Assembly (NCBI GenBank): GCA_032718475.1
Contig: JAUCBJ010001308.1
Span: 1 to 49,515 of the forward strand
Length of the DNA stretch: 49,515 nt
Source of the DNA: Nemertoderma westbladi
Lineage: Eukaryota > Xenacoelomorpha > Nemertodermatida > Nemertodermatidae
Direction of reading: 5' to 3'
Shown here one piece after another: positions 1-9,189 of the stretch. The notes under the pieces were generated by a model, which had not been told where the DNA came from, searched no databases, and saw nothing but the letters and a program-made list of their open reading frames with translations. Made by a program: the position numbers and the translations under genes. Position 1 is the first letter of the stretch, and each line of letters starts with the position of its first letter.

Positions 1-245
1 ACAATACTACTATATACTTTATTACAATACAATTATATACTTTATTATTATTACAGTACAATACTATTATATACTTTATTATTATTACAATACTATTATA
101 TATTTTATTACAATACTATTATATACTTTATTACAATACTACTATATACTTTATTACAATACTACTATATACTTTATTACAATACAATTATATACTTTAT
201 TATTATTACAATACTATTATATACTTTATTACAATACCATTAATA
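1..245. repeat. AT-rich minisatellite, about 23-bp unit
   Basis: Tandem copies of a unit containing ACAATACTATTATATACTTT, with internal variation (ACTACT versus ACTATT, inserted TTATT). The array starts at or before the left edge and decays near 245. No coding potential. Confidence 0.9.
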
Positions 246-337
246 TAATACTATAATGTTCACCGGTTAATAATAAGACTCTGCAACTAGTCCTATCTCT
301 ATTACTAGAATGTGAAACATCGAATGAAACCGAATAA

Positions 338-495
338 GTTCACCTAGTTAGGATCTAAGTTCACCTAGTTAGGATCTAAGATCACCCATTTAGGATCTAA
401 ATTCACTCATATAGGATCTATGTTCGCATATATAGGACCTAAGTTTGCAAAGATCTAAGTTCGTAAAAGTCAGGCCCTGCAGGATCTAAGTTCGT
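338..495. repeat. Degenerate 21-bp tandem repeat
   Basis: About six to seven decaying copies of a unit with core GTTCACCTAGTTAGGATCTAA. The first two copies are almost identical. Later ones drift (ATCACCCATTTAGGATCTAA, then shorter pieces), which suggests an old array no longer being homogenised. Confidence 0.8.
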
Positions 496-1263
496 TTTAC
501 CGCGGCTGACCGGTAATGGCTGACTGGATTCCATTCCAACTCGATATTTAAGTACGGTAGCGGTACTGTGGTACCGGTAGCCTATTTCCAAACCTAGGCC
601 TACTCAAAAAGTTAAGTTTTAAAAAAGTTTAATTAACTGTAATTTTATATCCTACGGTACCGGTCCGCGGTAGGCCTACCTACTGGCTACTGACAGGTCT
701 ACTTCAATTTTAAGTTGAATTTTAATAAATAATCAGTTGAAAATAGAACTTCTCCCAGCCTAGTGCTGTAGGGCTGTAGGGGAGTGCCCAGACTGCTTGT
801 TTGTCAGTTTGTACCGGTAGGCGAGGCGGTATGGTATGCATTCAATTACAGAATTACATATTACTGTATTACAGTAGGTAACCGTATTAGGCCAATTCTT
901 ATTTCAGCAATTAGCAGATTAGGTCTGTCCACTGTCAGTCTCAGTAAGTCTGTCACCTGTGGCGCTGTGGGTATCTCTGTGTCTGTATCTGGGTACCGGC
1001 AGACCGGTATTAACCCTCCCCCGGTAACGTGGGGTAAAATAATACCCCGAGCAGCCGAGGGGATAAATTTTGATATTTTTCGACAATCTCTCATATTATC
1101 TGATTACTGGATTGTACCTATGTCCATGTATTTATGTATGTCTGTATGTGTATGGCCTGTATTTCACAAGCCAAGACTTCGACCTAATCACGATGCGATA
1201 GATTGCTGCTTAAGTATATCAGTATATGTGAATACTGGAATACGGTACTGCGGTAGGGCCTAA
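496..1263. other. Non-coding stretch rich in ACCGGTAC and TAGGCCTA words
   Basis: No supportable gene. The longest open frame here (784-1263) begins at GTG, has no recognisable domain and runs through short repeated words, so I read it as chance. The stretch contains one copy of the interspersed element reported at 1011-1050. Confidence 0.6.
1011..1050 (+). repeat. Interspersed repeat fragment, copy A
   Basis: Contains TAACCCTCCCCC followed by GTAACGTGGGGTA and a small GGGGTA/TACCCC hairpin. The same ordered blocks occur in opposite orientation at 4524-4606, where about 45 extra bases separate them. Shared order, spacing and hairpin indicate a dispersed element, with copy A internally deleted. 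Confidence 0.6.
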
Positions 1264-2690
1264 CTCGTATTGTAGGCTTTCTTAGTGGTGTTCTGGCCTT
1301 TTGGGTCTCATTTTGGGTTCATTGTAACTGCAATAATACAGTAATATAAAATTTAGTTGGACAATAATCACATTTTATGACCAAATCATCAGTAGTTTTG
1401 CAGTCATGGTGTATATTTCATATTACAATTCAAGATCTTGCTGTCTTGTGCTATTGCGAGGCGATATATCAATGTATATGTTTATGTTTAATGTTAGTTA
1501 TAGTTCATATCCGTACCGTACCGACCTGACCTATATGATATGATATAAGTATGAAATACCCTATGTTATTGAGATAGGCCTAATGTTTATTGTTTTGGTT
1601 AGAAAAGCCCACCACTGTAATGTAACCTGCTCCTTTCCGTTAATTAAGTAATGGAGATTAGTTTATTGTTTTGGTTAGAAAACACCACCACTGTAACACC
1701 ATCGGTCAGGTCGGTACGCATATGAAACGATAACCTTAATGTTTAATAATTTACGGGTGTAGAAAGAAATATCTTATAAGGCACCCACTAACAAAATACA
1801 ATTTATCGGAAGTCGTCATATTAGGCCTACCAAGTAAAAATAATGAACACCAACATAGATACACAACGATATATTTACCACGTTCACAAAATTTATATAA
1901 TAAAAATACAGTAGTATTGCTACAGTGTACGTACAGTATTACGTATAATCTAAAATGGATATAAATGTTTATGTGTAGGCTACAGTAGATTAAAACCGGC
2001 AATAGTAACGTATATACTGTGGAGTGAGCAATTAATAAAACCAAAATAAATAAAAAATAATAAAAATTAAAATAATATATTCTAAACATATTGCGTCAGT
2101 TGTACGGTACTGTATATTAATTTTGAAGCAAATTTTGATATTAATTTTTTGTGTAAAATAGATTAAAACGTCAATTCTACATGACTAAATGTAGAGTACT
2201 GGAGTAAGCAAGTAATAAACCCAACATCATGCTGGATATTTACAATATAATAAGATTACAAATTTAAAAAGAAATTTAAAAATTAACAAGTTTATTGCGA
2301 TAGGCTAGTATAAAATAGGCTAAAAATCATATGAATGTAATTGTTACAGTACAGCAGTAGGCCTAGATTAAAACATCATTACATTCGAATATATATATAA
2401 CCTTGCAGCCTTGTTCTGTTGTTGACTTTCTGACTTTTAGTGGTGGTATTCAGTATTTGACTCATTTTATGTTTAATGTTTAATGTTTAATAGTTTGGGT
2501 ATAAGAAAGCTAATGCTTATGGAACCCGTACACACCAAAAGAAAGTCCAACTGAAAGTAATTATAACAGTACCGGTAAGTAATTAAGTATTGCGACCAAT
2601 ACCGACCATGTTTACGAAACAATGACAAAAACATATATAAAACAATTGAAACATAAAAGGACGCAGTTAAATTAAAATAGTGTTCTTATA
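1264..2690. other. AT-rich non-coding DNA with weak internal duplications
   Basis: No gene seen. A block reading TTGTTTTGGTTAGAAAA followed by CCACCACTGTAA occurs near 1590 and again near 1664. Blocks with AGATTAAAAC followed by GAGT(G/A)AGCAA.TAATAAA occur near 1985 and 2160, implying old local duplication. The minus-strand open frame at 1751-2089 is low-complexity and unconvincing. Confidence 0.55.
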
Positions 2691-3235
2691 AAAATGGTTA
2701 CTAATAAAATGTCTTGCTTGCTAAAGGGTTGAAGTGACGTCTATAAAATCACGAGTATACACAGCAAATTACATAACAGTCGATAAAGTCAGATACATAC
2801 ACTAAAAATTACAAATATACATTAGAATTACTAAACAAATTCAATAAAATGACAGTCTATATATATAGTATCACGAGTATACACAGAAAGTTACATATCA
2901 GTCGATAAAATCGGATACAAGTATATCGGTTAGGGCTAATATCGATAGTTTAAGGGTTAAAATAAAATATAAAATTAATTTAAAATATCAGATAATCCAT
3001 AGCTATAAAAACAGTACGGTATGTAAAATAGATCAAGACATTTGAACACTTAAATTTACATGGATTAGCTAACACTACACGATGAGAAAATAAGTACACA
3101 GTTTAAGCTTTAAGGGTTAAAATAAAATATAAAATAAAATTAAAATATTCGATAAAATCGTTGTATAGAAACAGTTTGGTATGTAGAACTGATGGATTTA
3201 ATTAAAATAAAATATTGCATATGAATTGGATTATT
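2690..3235. repeat. Two imperfect direct-repeat pairs
   Basis: ATCACGAGTATACACAG with a following AGTCGATAAA block occurs near 2748 and again near 2872, about 124 bp apart. TAAGGGTTAAAATAAAATAT with a following GGTATGTA block occurs near 2951 and again near 3112. The pairs look like tandem duplications of about 125-160 bp that have since diverged. Confidence 0.65.
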
Positions 3236-3439
3236 TAAGAAATAACAGTTGCACCATTTGGGTCTATTTAAAAATACGAACGATTGGTAAGAGATTATAC
3301 TGTAAGTTACATAAAAATAAGTAGATCAAGTGAAAAATAAGTAGATAAGTAAAATAAGATAAAATGCGATAAAAATAAATATTGATGTGCGACTATAAAA
3401 AGAAAACAATTAAATATAACTAATGCGAGTTTGTGGAGA

Positions 3440-3454
3440 GGGGGGGGGGGGGGG
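3440..3454. repeat. Poly-G run
   Basis: Fifteen consecutive G residues on the plus strand, immediately beyond the stop codon of the minus-strand LINE fragment, so it reads as poly-C in the 3' UTR of that element. Length is likely to vary between alleles or sequencing runs. Confidence 0.85.
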
Positions 3455-3473
3455 TCATTGACTCTAAGTCTCG

Positions 3474-4190
3474 TTATTCGGACCACCAGGAGGGGGTAAA
3501 TTTGAGCTGTAAGTTTTTGTAGTGGTTATTGAGTCTCGATTTGAATGCGTTAAGTGAGGGGGCGGTTACTACAGATTCGGATAAGGCGTTCCAGGGGTCA
3601 ATGACACGGAAATGGAATGTTGCATTGCGTTGGAGGAGACGTGCGCGCGGTTTGTTTAGTTTAAGCGAATGGCCACGGAGGTTAGTTTCTGCGAGTGTGA
3701 GCATGTTTCTGAAGTCGACCGATTCCATTCCACTCAGGTAACGGTAAATTTGCACGAGGTCTGCGCGATGCCGTCTGTATTCCAGTGTAGGTAGTCCCAA
3801 TTCGCGTAGTCTCGTAGGATAAGGCTTATCTCGCAAATCCTTTACTAGTCTTGTTGCACGTCGTTGCACAGATTCGATTAGTCTAATGTCACATATATTG
3901 TGTGGAGACCATACTGTGGACGCATATTCTAGAACTGGACGGACCAAAGATTTAAAGAGTGCAATAAAGATGTCTGAGTCTAGATGGTTAAATGATCTGT
4001 ATATTAGCCCCAAAGTTCGGTTCGCTTTCTTTGTTATATTTGATATATGTCGGCTGAATGACAAATTGTTCTGGAATGTAACGCCTAGGTCTTTCTCGGA
4101 ATCTGTAGTTTTTAGCGGCTTCCCGCCAAGAGTGTATGGTAAGCAGGGGTTATTATTGCCAACGTGCTTATTGGAACTGCAATGGTCTAC
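3474..4190 (-). mobile_element. Non-LTR retrotransposon (CR1/Jockey-like) ORF2, C-terminal fragment
   Basis: Minus-strand open frame encoding the end of a LINE reverse-transcriptase polyprotein. Going 5' to 3' on the minus strand it shows a PYTLGGKPL block, then EKDLGVTF and LSFSRHI, then LFKSLVRPVLEYASTVWSPH, then IESVQRRATRLVKDL and LPTLEYRRHRADL. These are the thumb and C-terminal blocks typical of CR1/Jockey-type elements. The frame opens after a TAA at 4191-4193 and has no proper start, so the fingers/palm with the catalytic F/YxDD and the endonuclease are absent: a 5'-truncated dead copy, as usual for LINEs. The terminal stop is at 3474-3476. It lies about 1.6 kb upstream of ACBD3 in opposite orientation. 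The clade assignment is an inference from motif style. Confidence 0.88.
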
Positions 4191-4193
4191 TTA

Positions 4194-4800
4194 GAGTAGA
4201 CCCATAACACCTCTAACAGTCTAAAAAACATAGAATACAGGAATAAGAAGCACTCTCCTGCTCTCACAGAATGCTTCGCTCTATGATAGTACCTTGTCTG
4301 CTTGTTGCAAAACGCCCCATCGCGACGTCAACGATGATCGCGATTGTAGTGCTGTAGTGGGATAACTTTTATGGCATTGAGCGTTGGGTAGGCCTAGACT
4401 TCAACCAAATTGAAAAAAAAAGTTCACAACTTATTTTTTCACCATTCTGCCATTTGGCAAATTCTGGGAGGGGGATTGCAAGTGTTTTTCTATTTAATGT
4501 TACTAAAATGTCTTTATCAATTTGGGGTATAAAAATACCCCACGTTACTGGCACTGGTGAAGGATAATTTTTGCCATACCTGATACCGGGGGGCGGGGGA
4601 GGGTTAAATACTGCGGCGCCGGGCCTCGGGCTGTCCCTATATGGAATACTGACAAAAAGCGCGCCACACGCGTTCAGGTTAAACGAAAATCGCGCCAGCC
4701 ATTATATCTAATGCGCGCCAAGCCAACAATTGACCATGAAATTTTGCAGTAATTGCTCAATTGTAATAATTTATCAGTTTATAATGGTGTAGCCCTACAG
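4194..4800. other. Non-coding interval with repeat fragments
   Basis: No gene. Adjacent to the LINE fragment is a perfect small palindrome, GTCTACTTAGAGTAGAC (4185-4201 area). Copy B of the interspersed element lies at 4524-4606. GCGCGCCACACGCG near 4660 shares its CGCGCCACACGC core with the 42-bp repeat at 5368-5480. Confidence 0.55.
4524..4606 (-). repeat. Interspersed repeat fragment, copy B
   Basis: Reverse-complement counterpart of the 1011-1050 block: GGGGTATAAAAATACCCC hairpin, CACGTTAC, then GGGGGAGGGTTA. It is longer than copy A by about 45 bp in the middle, so it is probably the more complete version. Confidence 0.6.
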
Positions 4801-4816
4801 TATTTTAACATTAAAA

Positions 4817-5232
4817 TGCGAGTGTAGCGAGCAAGGAAATTTTCCAATTATGTTAACATAAATACAGTCTGACAGTAATAGTCAGATAGTGCTGTTGTTA
4901 GTAGTAGGTCAACCTCAACTGACTGTTTTTAAATGCGGATGTGATCAAGATGCGAGCGTAGCGAGCACGAAAATTTTGACATTTCAGCATTTAAAGTAGA
5001 AGCAAATGCAGATGTCATGAAATTGCGAGCTGGCGAGCGTAGCGAGCACGGTAATTCTGCTGAATCATGCAGGCTGTCATGGTTTTATTGGTTTGAAGAA
5101 TCTGACAATTGAAAAACTTTTGAAACAAGTCATTTTTTTAATGGTCATGCTCAATCTGTCCGTTTCCATTTGTCCACAGCCAGACAGTGCTAAGAGTAGA
5201 CTTACAGTATAAACGTGAGCGAAGGGAGCGGA
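4817..5232 (+). repeat. Cluster of GCGAGCGTAGCGAGC-type motifs
   Basis: Four related motifs occur at about 4818 (GCGAGTGTAGCGAGCAAG), 4952 (GCGAGCGTAGCGAGCACG), 5033 (GCGAGCGTAGCGAGCACGG) and 5217 (GAGCGAAGGGAGCGG). The first three are followed by AAATTT or AATT-like sequence. A further relative lies near 18111. Function unknown; they look like pieces of a dispersed non-autonomous element. Confidence 0.55.
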
Positions 5233-5367
5233 CATTTTTCGATCTTTTTAAACCTATGGAATAATTTCAAATTGAGCTGTAGAGTGGGATGTGTTGCTAG
5301 TGCACTGCTACGCTACCTCCTACTGCAGTACTGTCCTAACCTAACACTACATCCATATTCAGATATT

Positions 5368-5480
5368 CGCGCCAGGATCCTCAATGCGCGCCACACGCCC
5401 CTGTCACTACGCGCCAGGATCCTTAATCCGCGCCACACGCCCCTGTCACTACGCGCCAGGATCCTTAATCCGCGCCACAC
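5368..5480 (+). repeat. 42-bp tandem repeat, about 2.7 copies
   Basis: Copies begin at 5368, 5410 and 5452, each starting CGCGCCAGGATCCT and continuing with CGCGCCACACGCCCCTGTCA. The third copy is cut short at CGCGCCACAC. The array sits about 310 bp upstream of the ACBD3 start codon and forms a GC-rich patch in AT-rich DNA. The open frame across it is a by-product. Confidence 0.85.
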
Positions 5481-5482
5481 AT

Positions 5483-5791
5483 GTTGAGCAAACTCTACAT
5501 AAATTCCAACCTGGGGGCTGTCGGGCCTCCTACATTACATACCGGTACTAGGCTACCAGACTACTGCTGTACTGTCCTAGTCTAGTCTGCTAGTAGTGCT
5601 GTAGTCAGACTGCAGGAGTGCAGGACTGACTCCTAACTCACTGGCAGACTGGGTCGGCATTCAACATTCTCGGCAAACAGCAAACCGGCAATAATGATTC
5701 AGTAATTCGCTGTAATATCAGACAGTCGGAATAATTCGGTACCGGTAATTAATGACTGGTAGACTGGGTGTGAGTGATAGATAAACAAAAC
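5483..5791 (+). other. Presumed 5' flank/5' UTR of ACBD3
   Basis: Upstream of the exon 1 start codon. There is no clear TATA box or CpG island. An in-frame TGA at 5771-5773 bounds the reading frame just before the ATG at 5792. The transcription start cannot be placed from sequence alone. Confidence 0.4.
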
Positions 5792-6031
5792 ATGTCTGTT
5801 GACATAAAGCAACTCCCTCCAATGCCCAACGGTGTCGGCCCACCAGTTAATCCCACAGGACACATTGTCGACGAAAAAGCCGTGGTAATGGACCAGTGGA
5901 AGGCAATGTGGGGATCTCATCTGCACGTTCTGTACAAATTTGCGATTCAATTTTTTAAGGAAAAATGTGGATCAAAGGCAGCCGAAATTTCATACGAAGA
6001 CAAAAACTTATTGGTTGCCTACAGCAAACAA
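5792..6031 (+). CDS. ACBD3: ACBD3 exon 1 (start of acyl-CoA-binding domain)
   Basis: Encodes 80 residues of Golgi resident protein GCP60/ACBD3, a peripheral Golgi scaffold that binds giantin/golgin-B1, PI4KB and other partners. The ATG at 5792 has A at -3 and follows an in-frame TGA at 5771. After about 30 residues of proline-rich leader, the sequence (AIQFFKEKCGSKAAEISYEDKNLLVAYSKQ area) matches the first half of the ACB domain in vertebrate ACBD3, where the order FFKEK, YE.K..LVA..KQ is conserved. The exon ends at CAA|GTTAGT, phase 0, and reads directly into exon 2 to complete the domain. The leader is shorter than the long N-terminus of the mammalian protein. The family assignment rests on motif order plus three downstream exons that also match. 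Confidence 0.87.
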
Positions 6032-7084
6032 GTTAGTCTATAAACTTAAATTAGCCCAGCCGCGCTACCGGTCAGTCAGGCACTTTTGCAAATTTGGCAT
6101 TAGTCCAAATTTATACTTTTTGAAGCCAAATTTAAACGAAGTCCAAATTTGTAATTTTGTGGGGCAATTTATACTTCATAATGCGGGATAGGCTAGGATT
6201 TCTATCAGATAGTTCTATAGATGCTATACGTACAATGATTGTTGTTCATAAGATAGACCTATTATCAGATTATATTACGGGATTATTATTATTTTGTTTA
6301 TTATTGGAATAACTTATATTATTATCATTGGGACAAATTAAGTACTTATTACAAGAATTATCTCACAAACTGTTCCTTTCTACACACATTCTGACATTGA
6401 TTACAAGTCACACATGGTTATTTTTTTAGAAAACTTACCACTTTAATCAGAATTATTAGTTCAGTAGTTCCATGTGCCGTTCTTAAACTTGGCAGGTCGT
6501 ACAGCCGTAGAGCATGTGCAGTGACGTCATAACTGTCTATAGGACTATAGGAGTATTATTAGTAAAAGTACAAATTTGAACTTTTTTACAAAAATTATCA
6601 CACCCGCTGTGCCTTCTACACACATTGATTATTGGTCACGCATGGTTATCTTTTAGAAAACTTAGTAAAAGTACAAATTTGAACTTTTTTTTGAATTTTT
6701 TTTTGGAATAAAATAAGTCTGAAAACTTCTGTTATGTTCAGGCATTCAATTTGCACTATTTTGGGGTTGTCCAATATACCAAAATGATCCCCTGTGTGTC
6801 TAAATTATGATTATCAGTATAGATTGTGGTTATACCTACCAGTTTTTAAAATGTTGTCATATTTTTACAAGGTGACCATTTTGGGGCAACTTGAAACATA
6901 TACTTCAGTTGATGACCCTTTACATTTTTTGGCATTATTCTTACAACGGCGGGCTTTTTGAATTTACTAATAGGCATACTGTTTGTTTAATCCATATTAC
7001 TTAATCGTGTTGTCCATATTCTCAGTCTGCATACAGTACCATCCGGTTTCAGTAATCAAGTTTTCCAGTGGCAGTACCGCACCA

Positions 7085-7678
7085 TTCTGGCATAGTACAG
7101 TACCAGTACCGCAGCATAGTACAGTACCAGTATCACAGCATAGTACAGTACCAGTACCACACCACAGCATAGTACAGTACCAGTACCGCAGCATAGTACA
7201 GTACCAGTACCACAGCATAGTACAGTACCAATACCAAAGCATAGTACAGTACCAGTACCACAGCATAGTACAGTACCAGTACCACAGCATAGTACAGTAC
7301 CAGTACCACAGCATAGTACAGTACCACACCACAGCATAGTACAGTACCAGTACCACAGCATAGTACAGTACCAGTACCACAGCATAGTACAGTACCAGTA
7401 CCACAGCATAGTACAGTGCCACACCACAGCATAGTACAGTACCAGTACCACAGCATAGTACAGTACCAGTACCACAGCATAGTACAGTACCAATACCACA
7501 TCATAGTACAGTACCACACCACAGCATAGTACAGTTCCAGTACCACTGCATAGTACAGTACCAGTACCACAGCATAGTACAGTACCAGTACCACAGCATA
7601 GTACAGTACCACACCACAGCAGAGTACAGTCAGTTCCACAGCATAGTACAGTACCACAGCATAGTACAGTACAGTACC
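7085..7678 (+). repeat. 24-bp minisatellite (AGCATAGTACAGTACCA core)
   Basis: About 25 copies of a 24-bp unit AGCATAGTACAGTACCA plus GTACCAC, interspersed with shorter units where the end reads CACACCAC. Because 24 is a multiple of three, several frames stay open on both strands, giving long spurious VLVLYYAV-like or GTGTVLCC-like open frames. Located wholly within intron 1. It has no start context, splice logic or protein similarity. Confidence 0.93.
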
Positions 7679-7772
7679 CAGTATCATAAAAGGATAATAA
7701 GAGTAAATGCAACATGACGTTATCTGATAAATTCACCCCTATTTTTATTTTTATGGACATTGTTTCTATTCA

Positions 7773-7787
7773 CCCCCCCCCCCCCAG
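7773..7787 (+). promoter_or_regulatory. Poly-C polypyrimidine tract and 3' splice site of intron 1
   Basis: Thirteen C residues (7773-7785) directly followed by AG|GTTTCT. A pure-C tract abutting the acceptor is unusual, since vertebrate and invertebrate tracts are normally U-rich. The exon 2 frame supports this AG as the splice site. Confidence 0.7.
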
Positions 7788-7991
7788 GTTTCTGTGGGCC
7801 CCTACAGCCCGACGTCTCATCACGCAGAAGATCCAGGTGTCCTGGATGTTGTTGGAGTGGATAGACAAAAGAAATGGGCGGCTCTGGGAGACATGGGCCA
7901 TGACGTTGCCATGGCTACCTTCATAAACCTTATCGACAAACGTTGCCAATCGTTCAGGCCATGGTTCGAGGCTCAGAAAAAAGCGCAAGAG
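7788..7991 (+). CDS. ACBD3: ACBD3 exon 2 (end of acyl-CoA-binding domain)
   Basis: 68 residues, phase 0 at both ends. It contains VSVGPYSP, DVVGVDRQKKWAALGDMG, FINLIDKRCQSF and ends in KKAQE. In vertebrate ACBD3 the same order is found ([35 protein letters not shown]), so this completes the ACB domain begun in exon 1. The RxxxWAALG block corresponds to the conserved KWxAW-type helix of acyl-CoA-binding proteins. Acceptor AG at 7786-7787; donor GAG|GTATAC. There is no stop or frameshift. In vertebrates this domain binds acyl-CoA and contributes to steroidogenic and lipid-related roles; that these roles apply here is inferred. Confidence 0.93.
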
Positions 7992-8793
7992 GTATACCGG
8001 AACCAACTATATATATATTGTGTGTGTGATCCCTTCTTTGTAAGATACTATCTTCGTTTCTTTATTTACTTTCATTTCATTTTAACGCAGTAAAGATTCG
8101 TTGCAATGACCCAACGCAGAGGCGCATTGCTCTCATGGATATGGGCACTAGTACAGATATGTGATATAGTGTGGCTGTGGAGTTGTTAAAATATAGGTGC
8201 CTACATGAATTAAACTCCTAAGGGCATGACGATAACTTAAACGTGTCCAAGGAATCCATGTCTGCTTGAGTAAGCGCTTAAGGTTGTAGGTTATTACCGG
8301 GACAGCCAATGAACCCCACAGAAAGTACCGTGCAATATTTTGGATTTAGCCACCGATTGAAATGAATGAGAAAGACGTGCAATTGCCTGTTGTGATTCGT
8401 GTAATACAAGCCGAGAGCTCGAAGTACAACTGAGTCGGTAGCCTAGGAATTCCAGGGCTAGACTTTTTTAAACTAGTGTTCCACCAAGATTGAGAAAGCA
8501 GGATTTGTGTGTTAGTCTGCATCCCCTATCAAGAACCAACCACGATGTTTTAGATGCAGCAAACGATAAGCCTACATCACTATAGCTTTATTAGAGAGAA
8601 CACTGGCCATTATCTCCAAGTCGCGCATAGAAAGATAAATGGCGCTCCAAGCCAGACAGGTCCAATACGGCAGCCAAGACCTGTGGACTGAAGTCCATTG
8701 ACCATCACTTCCGTGTATAGGTTGCGGGTGCCATGTCGCGCCCTCTAGCGGCAGATAATACATTATATATATATAGTTAGTTTAATCCCACAG
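7992..8793 (+). other. ACBD3 intron 2
   Basis: 802-bp phase-0 intron from GTATAC to CCCACAG. No RNA gene or clear mobile element. A CGCGCCCTCTAGCGGCAG word near 8738 resembles motifs in dispersed elements, but the boundaries are not visible. The minus-strand open frame at 8572-8763 is not supported. Confidence 0.7.
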
Positions 8794-8898
8794 GAAAAAG
8801 AAATAGACGAACGGGAGACAGCTGGAAAAGTGAAGTGTGAGGAGGAGAGGAAAGAATCTGAGACGCGATTGATAGAAGAGGCTCAGTTACAGGCCCAG
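8794..8898 (+). CDS. ACBD3: ACBD3 exon 3 (charged helical linker)
   Basis: 35 residues beginning EKEIDERE and ending EEAQLQAQ, very rich in E, K and R. Flanked by a good acceptor (TTTAATCCCACAG) and a strong donor (CAG|GTAAGT), phase 0 at both ends, so it joins exon 2 and exon 4 in frame. In vertebrate ACBD3 the ACB domain is followed by a long E/R-rich predicted coiled coil beginning KIEKEEQEKKRK. Position and composition fit this, although the segment is much shorter. An additional undetected exon in the next 12-kb intron could supply more of it. With a composition this simple, position and splice signals carry most of the evidence. Confidence 0.82.
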
Positions 8899-9189
8899 GT
8901 AAGTAGCATAAACATTTATAAGAAGTTTCTGTATATTTAACCGCGTTGTATTGAGCTGCGTTACATGTCTACCCTCCCAAGGTGTGCAAATTTCGCTATT
9001 TAGTTATTACACATTGCCGATCGGTGATACACGCAGTCTATACTTATATATCTACTATACTTATTAAAGAGATTAGTAAAATCCCGGTGTCTGCGACTTT
9101 GCCTTCCATTAATCGCATCGCTTTGTAATCTTTTTATCTATATTGATTAATAACGTGCGGTTTGCCTGCGGTAATCAAAGGTAAAATAG

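Larger units (their letters stand above)
6032..7787 (+). other. ACBD3 intron 1
   Basis: 1.76-kb phase-0 intron. It contains a pair of diverged direct repeats (about 6355-6445 and 6593-6665, sharing CTACACACATT and CATGGTTAT..TTTTAGAAAACTTA), a duplicated AGTAAAAGTACAAATTTGAA word near 6560 and 6664, and the 24-bp minisatellite at 7085-7678. It ends in a 13-C run before AG. Confidence 0.75.

Noticed and set aside
784-1263. 159-codon plus-strand frame and its antisense partner at 861-1094
   Set aside because: Non-ATG start, no recognisable motif, crosses an interspersed repeat fragment; probably chance.
1751-2089. 112-codon minus-strand hydrophobic frame
   Set aside because: Composition reflects AT-rich DNA (F, Y, L, I); no start context, no domain.
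3529-4194. Plus-strand frames at 3529-3741 and 3886-4194
   Set aside because: Antisense shadows of the LINE reverse-transcriptase fragment.
6983-7760. Long overlapping open frames (118, 141, 234 and 184 codons) on both strands
   Set aside because: They are all products of the 24-bp minisatellite, whose period is a multiple of three. They show repetitive low-complexity peptides and no conserved domain.
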